Assembly (NCBI GenBank): GCA_934589525.1
Contig: CAKTOB010000001.1
Span: 124,001-188,000, forward strand
Source: an uncultured Oscillospiraceae bacterium
Lineage (GTDB): Bacteria; Bacillota; Clostridia; Oscillospirales; Oscillospiraceae
DNA: 64,000 nucleotides
Direction of reading: 5' to 3'
Below are positions 43,503-50,736 of this stretch, piece after piece (the first letter of the stretch is position 1; the number at the start of each line of letters is the position of its first letter). Under the pieces are notes generated by a model. It worked only from the letters and a program-made list of their open reading frames with translations, had not been told where the DNA came from and ran no database searches. Both the position numbers and the translations under genes were made by a program.

Positions 43503-44057
43503 AGTGGCTCCATTCAACCACACAGGTTATAATTGCAACGTGGCGGGCGGCAAGGTTGCCGCCCCTACAATATAATTGTTGCGAATTATCCTGTTTCTGA
43601 TGTATATATCCCTGTATTGTGTTCCTCAAAAATGTAAAAACATGGTACATTGACGCAGGGGATGGTTCTCTGTGTGCGAATCAGTATTCATTGATTGCCG
43701 AGGGCGATCACACATAAAAAATAGGTTTTCCCGCCCACATCCCTGCGGGATGCGTTTGGGAAAAAGGGGACTCTCCCCCGAGCTAAAAAAGTGTCCACCG
43801 GACACTTTTTTACCCGCCTTTGGCGGGCCGCTCTCTTCGAGTCCCATTACCCGCAGCCCATAAAAATAACACCATCCGTAGGATGGTGACGATACGGGGC
43901 TTTTTCCTGCCCACATCCCTACGGGATGCGTTCAGGAAAAAGGGGACTCTCCCACGGCCTAAAAACAGTCCACCGGACTGTTTTTTTTACGGCCTTTCGA
44001 GTCCCATTACCAAGCCATAAAAAATAACACCATCCTTTTGGATGGTGTTATTTTTTA
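43503..44057. repeat. Duplicated module and mirrored tRNA-His end beside the tRNA cluster
   Basis: A family A hairpin lies at about 43537-43567. Then two related modules follow, about 43722-43857 and 43905-44012. Each has GCCCACATCCCT-CGGGATGCG, GGAAAAAGGGGACTCTCCC and a hairpin around GTCCACCGGAC, and each ends in TTCGAGTCCCATTACC, which is the T-arm and acceptor end of the nearby tRNA-His in inverted orientation. After each module come ATAAAAA-TAACACCATCC sequences. The last copy pairs with the tRNA 3' flank to make a palindrome of nearly 40 bp per arm centred near 44035. Confidence 0.75.
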
Positions 44058-44135
44058 TGGGGTGGGTAATGGGACTCGAACCCACGATCTTCAGAGCCAC
44101 AATCTGACGCCTTAGCCAACTAGGCCATACCCACC
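44058..44135 (-). tRNA. tRNA-His (GTG)
   Basis: A full cloverleaf on the minus strand. The acceptor GTGGGTA pairs with TACCCAC, with an extra 5' G (the -1 guanosine specific to histidine tRNA) opposite C73. The anticodon stem TCAGA/TCTGA encloses loop TTGTGGC with anticodon GTG. The T-arm reads GGGTTCGAGTCCC, and CCA is encoded. Confidence 0.95.
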
Positions 44136-44153
44136 ATATGTCGTCTTGCTGAA

Positions 44154-44230
44154 TGGTACGCCAAGAGGGACTCGAACCCCCGACCTACTGCTTAGAAGGC
44201 AGTTGCTCTATCCAGCTGAGCTATTGGCGC
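44154..44230 (-). tRNA. tRNA-Arg (TCT)
   Basis: Minus strand; acceptor GCGCCAA pairs with TTGGCGT (one G-U pair), anticodon stem ACTGC/GCAGT with loop CTTCTAA gives TCT, and CCA is encoded. Confidence 0.95.
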
Positions 44231-44238
44231 ATGTCGAA

Positions 44239-44312
44239 TGGAGCGGGTGACGGGAATCGGACCCGCGTATCCAGCTTGGAAGGCTGGTGTTCTACCATTG
44301 AACTACACCCGC
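44239..44312 (-). tRNA. tRNA-Gly (TCC)
   Basis: Minus strand; acceptor GCGGGTG pairs with CACCCGC, discriminator T, CCA encoded; anticodon stem CCAGC/GCTGG with loop CTTCCAA gives TCC. Confidence 0.95.
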
Positions 44313-44416
44313 GTGAGCCCTTACCTGACTGATTCAGCTAGGACATTCTAGCACGTATTAAGGACTTTGTCAAGTGCTAATTTTGGAAAACAGGGGAAAT
44401 CGGGCACTTCCCCTGT

Positions 44417-45193
44417 TTATTCCCGGGCCTGGCGGTATTCATAGTAGGCGTAGACGGAGTGCTGGGCGGCCCGTTCTTCCATGGCCTGTTGGCACAGGTC
44501 CCGCAGGGCCCGCTTTCTTTGGGGCAGGGGCAGACCTCTATCCGGGTAGAAGGGGCCGTCTAAGTAGGTTTCCACCTTGGGGATGGGGCCAAAGCGCCGC
44601 TTTTGGTAGCAGCTGGTCATGGTATACACCGGGGCCCCATCCCGGGCGGGGTAGCCGAAGGAGGCTTCCTTCAGAGGGCGGATGCCGGTGTAGAAGGGCC
44701 AGATGTGGGCCTCGGGGTAGATGGTAATGAGGTTGCCTTCGGAAATCTTTTGATGGACGCACCGGGCCATTTCCCGGCTGCGCTCCAGGGTGCCGCCTAA
44801 CGGAATGGCCCCCAGCATCTGCACCAGGTTGTGGATCAGGGGGATGGACAGGGCATCCGGCCCCACCACGATATAGCTTCTGCCCCGCCGCCGGAGTTGG
44901 CAGGGGAGGAAGGCATCCATGCCCTTCTGGGTGTGGTTGGCATAGACGTAGATTCCCTGCCCCTGGGTCTCATCCAAAACCTGCCGGTTTTGAAACCGCT
45001 GGCAGCACCAGAGCTTCCGGAACACAAGCCCCACCGGCCGGGCAAGGCCCCTATATACCAGGCACGCCAGCCCCCGCCAAAGAGGGCTCGTGTGCTCATA
45101 GCGAAAGCCGGGGTACAGGGGCTTGGTGTCGATATGGGTCCCGGCAAAGTCGTCGTTTTGAAGGTCCCTGTAATAAATGACCTTTTTGCTCAT
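44417..45193 (-). CDS. PlsC-like acyltransferase of a glycolipid cluster
   Basis: A 258-residue acyltransferase. The catalytic NHTQKGMDA (an HX4D variant of the PlsC motif) and YPEAHIWPF replace the canonical NHxxxxD and FPEGxxS blocks. A short hydrophobic region precedes them. It overlaps the glycosyltransferase stop by 4 bases (ATGA), and ATG 45193 was chosen for this coupling. Together they may acylate and glycosylate a lipid anchor; the acceptor is not known. Confidence 0.8.
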   Translation of the reverse strand: MSKKVIYYRDLQNDDFAGTHIDTKPLYPGFRYEHTSPLWRGLACLVYRGLARPVGLVFRKLWCCQRFQNRQVLDETQGQGIYVYANHTQKGMDAFLPCQLRRRGRSYIVVGPDALSIPLIHNLVQMLGAIPLGGTLERSREMARCVHQKISEGNLITIYPEAHIWPFYTGIRPLKEASFGYPARDGAPVYTMTSCYQKRRFGPIPKVETYLDGPFYPDRGLPLPQRKRALRDLCQQAMEERAAQHSVYAYYEYRQARE

Positions 45194-46323
45194 GGCCGCC
45201 TGCCCGCCGTTTCCAACAGCATCCGTTCCATCTGCTCCATACATTTTTCCTGGTCAAACTGCCCCGCGGCGTTCTCCGCATATCGGCTTCCCCACTGGGC
45301 CCGTTCCTGGGGGTGATCCAGCCACCAGTCGATTTTCTCCGCCAGATCCTCGGGGCTGTCAAATTGGAACAGGCTCCGGTCCGTCAGGGCGTAGGCCTTG
45401 GTAGCGCACCGGGGGGAATTGGAAATAATGGGCACCAGGCCGCAGGAAATGGCCTCCAGGCAGGAGATGCCCTCGGCCTCCATGGCGGCGCTGTGGACAT
45501 AGAGGTCCGCGTAATTCAGAAGCTCCACCATCTGGTCATGGGGGAAGAAGCCGAATTTGGGCTCCACCGGCAGCTTTTTGCCCAGGGCCCGGAGGCGTTT
45601 CTCCTTGGGGCCGGAGCCGGCCAGGATCACTTGCAGCCGCTCCCGGTGGCAGGACAAATTGGCGGCTTCCAGCAGCACCGCCTGGTTTTTCTCCTTGGAA
45701 TACCGGCCTGTGGCGACAATGACAAATTTATCCCGGTATTCCTCCGGTTTTTGAACCGGGCAGGGCTTAAAGGAGGCGTTGACCCCGTTGGAGATCACAT
45801 AGCCGTTGGTGGGGCCGTACATGCCCTCGTACAAATCCCGCAGGAACTGGGTGGGGTAGTGGATGGCATCCACCCGGCCATATTCCTTGGCAAACAGGCA
45901 GTAGGTCAGCCGGTTGGCGGGGTAGAAATTCTCCATGAAAATATGGCTGGTGAAGTTCTCCGCCATGGCGTGAAAGCCCGCGCTGACAGGAATCCCCATT
46001 TCCTTGGCGATCATGGTTGCCCGCCGCCCCAGGATAAAGGGCAGCATCACATGGACGATGTCCGCCCCTGCCAGGGCCTGACGGATCACCCGGTCATCGG
46101 GCTTTGCCAGTCTTACCCCGTTGCTGGCCACATATCCGTTAAAAATGCCCAGACTCCGGGTGGGCACCACGGCGTAACCGGGAACGCCCTTCTTTTCTTC
46201 ATCGGGGCACAGGATGGTCACCTGATGGCCCTTTTCTCTCAGAGCCCGAATGAGGTTCATGGCCGCAAGGGTGGTGCCGTTGTTTTCCTCTCCCAGAACG
46301 TCGCAGACAATGGTGATTTTCAT
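45190..46323 (-). CDS. GT4-family glycosyltransferase
   Basis: A 377-residue GT-B fold enzyme. The N-terminal domain has the GEENNGTTLAAMNLIRAL glycine loop. The donor-binding domain has IVATGRYSKEKNQ, VILAGSGP, and the EX7E motif in AEGISCLEAISCG. It resembles diacylglycerol glucosyltransferases and other cytoplasmic-face enzymes. A PlsC-like partner follows directly. A good minus-strand promoter precedes it at 46368-46396. Confidence 0.88.
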   Translation of the reverse strand: MKITIVCDVLGEENNGTTLAAMNLIRALREKGHQVTILCPDEEKKGVPGYAVVPTRSLGIFNGYVASNGVRLAKPDDRVIRQALAGADIVHVMLPFILGRRATMIAKEMGIPVSAGFHAMAENFTSHIFMENFYPANRLTYCLFAKEYGRVDAIHYPTQFLRDLYEGMYGPTNGYVISNGVNASFKPCPVQKPEEYRDKFVIVATGRYSKEKNQAVLLEAANLSCHRERLQVILAGSGPKEKRLRALGKKLPVEPKFGFFPHDQMVELLNYADLYVHSAAMEAEGISCLEAISCGLVPIISNSPRCATKAYALTDRSLFQFDSPEDLAEKIDWWLDHPQERAQWGSRYAENAAGQFDQEKCMEQMERMLLETAGRRP

Positions 46324-46367
46324 GGCGGTTTCCTTTCTGTATAGGGACTGATTCTTAGCAAAGGGTG

Positions 46368-46396
46368 ATTATACAGAAAGTTTTCCCTTCTGTAAA
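46368..46396 (-). promoter_or_regulatory. Promoter of the glycosyltransferase-acyltransferase pair
   Basis: On the minus strand TTTACA (46391-46396), 17-base spacer, TATAAT (46368-46373), 45 bases before ATG 46323. Confidence 0.75.
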
Positions 46397-46424
46397 CAGA
46401 CAATTTTACAAAAATGAGGGGAAA

Positions 46425-47414
46425 TCAGTCTTTTTGAAGGGCCGCTTCCCAAAGATTTCCGGGCACCTCCCGAAAATCCGTCAATTCAACATTTTCTTTT
46501 AACCATTTCCCTAAGAATCGGGCGGTTTTCCGGGCACCGGACCGGTTTAAATGGCCGGGATCGGAAAAATCCGTTGCCCCGTCCAGCCCCAGTTCCTCCA
46601 GGTGGTCAAAGAGGTTCACATAGGGAATATTCTGCTCCAGGGCAAAGGTGGTCACGGCCTGGGCGTGTTGATTTTGCCCCGCCCAGGGGATGGTGCACAG
46701 CACCAGCTGGGCCCCGTTTTCCCGGCAGACTTCCAGCAGCTCCTCCAGCAGGGCCTGGGTACCCTCATACAAAGGCTCCTGCATTTCCGGGTCCTGGGCT
46801 GGGAGGGTCACAGGGGTCACGGTATCGGTGGCTGAATAGCCCATGGTGGCAAAGAAATCGTCGCCGCTATCCAAAGGAGAGCGGAAGCTTTCATTGGACA
46901 GGTTGACCCAGTTTTCGTGAAAGGCCGCCAAGGGCATCCAGTAGGACAGATACCGCTCCGGATTTCGCCCAAAGCACTGGCGCAGATAGGGCAGCTTCCC
47001 GAAGAACCAGGGAATGGCCCGGGTGTAGTAGATCTCCCCGTCCATGTTCATGTCCAGCTTCATGCCGTTGACGTGGAAGGTATCCACCAGCACCACCCGG
47101 GGCTTCTGGGTCCGCAGGGCATCTCTGACAAAGAGCAGCGTGGTATTCAGCTCCTGCCAGTTGCAGCCGTAGTTGTAGCTGCCGATGCCCTGGGATTCGT
47201 AGAGCTCCATGGGGTCCAGGCCCAGCCACATATGGCTGGAGCCGAAGGCCATGACTTCCAGACTGTTTTGAGGCATTTGGTGGAAGGTGTGGACGGCATT
47301 GACCGGGGAATCCGTATCCACAGGCCGCAGAAGCACGCCCAAATAGTGGATACCCGCCCCCACCAGCAGCGCCACCGCCAGAAGGCCCGGTAAAAAACGG
47401 ATGTTCTTTTTCAT
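46425..47414 (-). CDS. SGNH-hydrolase-like (AlgX/DltD-type) envelope acyl-transfer protein
   Basis: A 329-residue protein anchored by an N-terminal hydrophobic helix (residues 7-27). The catalytic serine block is GSSHMWLGLDP and the catalytic acid-histidine pair is in DFSDPGHLN. This arrangement is that of SGNH proteins that complete O-acetylation of exopolysaccharide outside the membrane. It lies 8 bases after the MBOAT gene and is probably its extracellular partner. Confidence 0.82.
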   Translation of the reverse strand: MKKNIRFLPGLLAVALLVGAGIHYLGVLLRPVDTDSPVNAVHTFHQMPQNSLEVMAFGSSHMWLGLDPMELYESQGIGSYNYGCNWQELNTTLLFVRDALRTQKPRVVLVDTFHVNGMKLDMNMDGEIYYTRAIPWFFGKLPYLRQCFGRNPERYLSYWMPLAAFHENWVNLSNESFRSPLDSGDDFFATMGYSATDTVTPVTLPAQDPEMQEPLYEGTQALLEELLEVCRENGAQLVLCTIPWAGQNQHAQAVTTFALEQNIPYVNLFDHLEELGLDGATDFSDPGHLNRSGARKTARFLGKWLKENVELTDFREVPGNLWEAALQKD

Positions 47415-47422
47415 AGGCCCTC

Positions 47423-48907
47423 CTAAAACTGAAAATAGATAAAGCTGGCCTGGTCAAAGCCCGGGCCCCATTTGCCGAAGACCAGCAGGGCCAGAACGGC
47501 CGCCGCAATCAGTAGCCACCGCAGCCACCAGTCCTGGTCCAAAAGGAGCTTCCCCAAGGGGTGCCCCCTGCGTTTGCACAGGTCCACCAGGGTCAACAGT
47601 CCCATGCTCACCGCCACAAGCCCAAAGTTTCGGGCATCCAGTCCGCAGGAATAGAGGGAGCCGTCAAAGAGCACCCAGGGATTGGAGGCTGAGAAAATAG
47701 AGACGATGATTTCTTTTGCCTGGGCATAGCTGGAGGCCCGGAAAAAGATCCAGGAGAAATCCACCAACAAAAAGGTGAGAAATCCCCGGAAGCACCGGTG
47801 ACCCAGGGTCTGCCGGTCAAGCCTCAGGGCGGTACAGGCCCGGTTCCGCACCGGCTCCAGCAGCTCCCCCAACACCTGATACAACCCATTGAGGCCCCCC
47901 CAGATCACAAAGCTCAAATCCGCCCCGTGCCACAGGCCGGAGACCAGAAAGACGATCATTTTGTTCAGCTGCTTCCGGGCCTTTCCCTTTCGGCTGCCGC
48001 CCAGAGGGATATACAGGTAGTCTTTAAACCAGGAAGTCAGGGAAATGTGCCATCTGCGCCAGAACTGGGCCACGGAGGTGGAGAGATAGGGCGCTTCAAA
48101 GTTTTCCATCAGATGAATGCCCAGAATTTGGGAAACCCCAATGGCAATGGTGGAGTACCCCCCAAAGTCGCAGTAGATCTGCACGGCAAAGAGCACCGTG
48201 GCCACGATCAAAAACCAGCCGGGATAGGTGCCCGGGGCCCCGTAGACCGTGTCCACAAAAATGGCGATGCGGTCAGCCAGTACGATTTTCAGGAAGAAGC
48301 CCCAGAGCATTTTTAGGAAGCCCTCCCTTGCCCCCTCCGCATCAAAGGGCCGGGGCGTTTCCAGCTGGGACAGCAGATTCCCGGAACGTTCAATGGGCCC
48401 CGCCACCAGCTGGGGGAAGAAGGACACAAAGAGGGCATAGCGGAAGAAATTCTTCTCCGCCGGAATGGTGCCCCGGTAGACATCCATGGTATAGCCCAGG
48501 GCCTGGAAGGTGAAAAAGGAAATGCCCACAGGCAGCAGAATGTCAAAATGCCGCTGAGGAATCCCAATGCCGAAAAGTTCAAGAACCTGCACCCAGGTGT
48601 CCAGAAAGAAATTGACGTACTTAAAATAGAACAGAATGCCCAGATTCAGCAGAAAAGACCCGGCCACCACCCATTTTTTAAAGGAAGGGGACTTGGAGGT
48701 ATCTTCGATCCGCTGCAACAGCAGGCCGCTGACGTAGGTGATGGCGGTGGAACCAAACAGCAGTACCACATACTTGGGGTTCCATCCCATGTAAAACACA
48801 TAGCTGACGGCCAGAAGCCAGTACATCCGGATTTTTTTCGGCAGGACAAAGTAGAAAAAGGTCACTACCGGGAAAAACACCAGAAATTTCAGGGAGTTAA
48901 ACAGCAT
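47423..48907 (-). CDS. MBOAT-family O-acyltransferase (AlgI/DltB-like)
   Basis: A 494-residue polytopic membrane protein with about ten hydrophobic segments. The MBOAT core shows PQLVAGPIERS, FWRRWHISLTSWFKDYLYIPLGGSRKG and the catalytic histidine in SGLWHGADLSFVIWG. AlgI-class MBOATs move acyl groups across the membrane and pass them to an SGNH partner, here the next gene. The start is immediately adjacent to the butyrate kinase stop, so the genes may share a transcript. The polysaccharide or lipid target is unknown. Confidence 0.9.
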   Translation of the reverse strand: MLFNSLKFLVFFPVVTFFYFVLPKKIRMYWLLAVSYVFYMGWNPKYVVLLFGSTAITYVSGLLLQRIEDTSKSPSFKKWVVAGSFLLNLGILFYFKYVNFFLDTWVQVLELFGIGIPQRHFDILLPVGISFFTFQALGYTMDVYRGTIPAEKNFFRYALFVSFFPQLVAGPIERSGNLLSQLETPRPFDAEGAREGFLKMLWGFFLKIVLADRIAIFVDTVYGAPGTYPGWFLIVATVLFAVQIYCDFGGYSTIAIGVSQILGIHLMENFEAPYLSTSVAQFWRRWHISLTSWFKDYLYIPLGGSRKGKARKQLNKMIVFLVSGLWHGADLSFVIWGGLNGLYQVLGELLEPVRNRACTALRLDRQTLGHRCFRGFLTFLLVDFSWIFFRASSYAQAKEIIVSIFSASNPWVLFDGSLYSCGLDARNFGLVAVSMGLLTLVDLCKRRGHPLGKLLLDQDWWLRWLLIAAAVLALLVFGKWGPGFDQASFIYFQF

Positions 48908-50023
48908 TTAGCCTTCCTCACGGTCCCAGGGAAAGCCGGAGAACACGGGCCGTCCCGTATAGGTATGGGCCTGTTTTTCGCCCCGGAGGACCTCCAGGAC
49001 TGCGTCGGCCATGGCCTCCTGCTCGCACTCCCCGGGGTATACGGAAATGGGGGCCATCCAGCCGCAGCGTTTTTCCACGCCTTCCCGAATGTCCTCATAG
49101 CGCATGAGACCGCCGGTGAGCAGAATGCCGTCGATTTTTCCTTCCATCACCGCCGCCATGCCGCCGATGGCCTTGCAGAGCTGATAGATCATGGCGTTCC
49201 AGACCGTCAGGGCTTTGGGGTCCCCCTGCTCTACCAGGGCATGGACCTTGGCCGCATCCGAGGTGCCGAAGTGGCTGACAAAGCCGCCGGACCGGGAGAG
49301 CATGGCCCGCATTTCGGCAGTAGAATGGCCCTGGTCCAGGTATTGCAGTACCTCCATCACAGGGATGGAGCCTAAGCGGGTGGGGGTAAAGGCCCCGTCG
49401 CCGCCGGCCCCCTCGGTGCTGTCAATCATCCGGCCCTTTTGGTGGGCGGTGACGGTGATGCCCCCGTCCACATGGCAGATGATCAGGTTCATGTCCTCGT
49501 ACTTTTTCCCCAGCTTCCCGGCGTGAATGGCCCCGATGCCCTTCTGGTTCAGCACATGGGTCTGGGCCCGGCGGTAAAGTCCGGCGATCCCCGTAAGCCG
49601 GGCGTAGTCACAGAGCTCATCCACGTTGGTGGGGTTTACGGTGTACATTTTTCCCCCGTAGGTCTTGCACAAATCATAGGCCAGCATGACCCCCAGCTTG
49701 GCCGGATGGTCGCTGCCCCCCAGGTCCCGGGCGGTGTCCTCCACCAATTGCTCGTCAATGGTCATGACCCCGGAGGGCTGGGAATAGGCGCAGCCCCCCC
49801 GGCCCACGAACACATCCATATCCCCGGGGTTCATGCCGTGCTCCTCCAAAAAATGCAGCAGCACCTGCCGCCGCATGGGCAGCTGGTCGTTGGTGGTGGG
49901 ATATTTCAGCAGCTCCGGGGCATCGTGGAAGATGCTCTCGGTAAATACATTTTTCTCGTTTTCAAAATAGCTCACCTTGGTAGAGGTAGAGCCGGGGTTG
50001 ATGACCAGCATTTTGTAAACCAT
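48908..50023 (-). CDS. buk: Butyrate kinase
   Basis: A 371-residue acetokinase-superfamily kinase that forms butyrate and ATP from butyryl phosphate. Evidence is the N-terminal VINPGSTSTKVSYFEN, GRGGCAYSQPSG, HVDGGITVTAH and GDGAFTPTRLG. These choose butyrate or branched-chain acid kinase over acetate kinase. No phosphotransbutyrylase gene is adjacent, unlike in many Clostridia where ptb and buk are paired. ATG at 50023 follows AGGAGA; the frame lacks an alternative upstream start. Confidence 0.9.
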   Translation of the reverse strand: MVYKMLVINPGSTSTKVSYFENEKNVFTESIFHDAPELLKYPTTNDQLPMRRQVLLHFLEEHGMNPGDMDVFVGRGGCAYSQPSGVMTIDEQLVEDTARDLGGSDHPAKLGVMLAYDLCKTYGGKMYTVNPTNVDELCDYARLTGIAGLYRRAQTHVLNQKGIGAIHAGKLGKKYEDMNLIICHVDGGITVTAHQKGRMIDSTEGAGGDGAFTPTRLGSIPVMEVLQYLDQGHSTAEMRAMLSRSGGFVSHFGTSDAAKVHALVEQGDPKALTVWNAMIYQLCKAIGGMAAVMEGKIDGILLTGGLMRYEDIREGVEKRCGWMAPISVYPGECEQEAMADAVLEVLRGEKQAHTYTGRPVFSGFPWDREEG

Positions 50024-50736
50024 GGGGTAAAATCTCCTTTTTTCTCGTTTTTTCTATATTGTGTTCTGAATAGTGCGGAAATCGTGGTACATTATTGTAG
50101 GGGCGGCAACCTTGTCAAGAGAAACATGGATAACCTGCCGCCCGCCACGTTTCGTATACAACCTGTGCGGACGAATGGTATCACGCAATGTAGCGGCGAT
50201 GACCCATCGCCACGCAACGTAACGAATACAACCCGTAGAAGCAAAACGGAACCACCCCCCGACATGTCATTCCGAGCGTAGTGAAACGGAGTCGAGGAAT
50301 CTTCTCAAGCAGCAAATTTTACCTTACGTTGGTTCATCATCCAACGTGGTGGATTCCTCCGCTCCGGTCGGAATGACATAATGGGAGACATTTCTACGGA
50401 TTCGCCCATTGTTTCTACAATGTTTCAAGCTGCCCCGCAGCCTCATCAGTCAGGGCTGCGCCCTGCCAGCTTCCCCAGAGGGGAAGCTCTTGGACCGTGT
50501 TGGTAGGGGGTTCCATTCAACCACACAGGTTATAATCGAAACGTAGATGGCGGCAGATTGCCGCCGCTACGGCGCATCGTCCGACGGGATCGCATTTGAT
50601 GGAAACGGCTCAATCAACGAAACGTAGCTGGCGGCATGGTAGCCGCCCCTACAGGCGTAATCCCTTTACGTCTGTCGTTTGTGTTATGACTCACGCTGTA
50701 CTGTTACCAAAATTGTCAATTGTCCATTGTCAATTG
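50024..50736. repeat. Gene-free stretch of modular repeats
   Basis: No gene is seen. A family A copy at about 50096-50152 is interrupted in its loop by an extra TTGTCAAGAGAAACATGG sequence. Family C is at about 50263-50381. A hairpin GCTTCCCCAGAGGGGAAGC is at about 50470-50488, two further family A modules lie near 50545-50575 and 50625-50655, and a family E array at about 50711-50742 forms the stop codon of the next gene. Confidence 0.75.

Noticed and set aside
43820-44020. A short plus-strand frame in the tRNA-flanking modules
   Set aside because: It runs through hairpins and a partial tRNA copy; the translation follows repeat sequence and not a protein.
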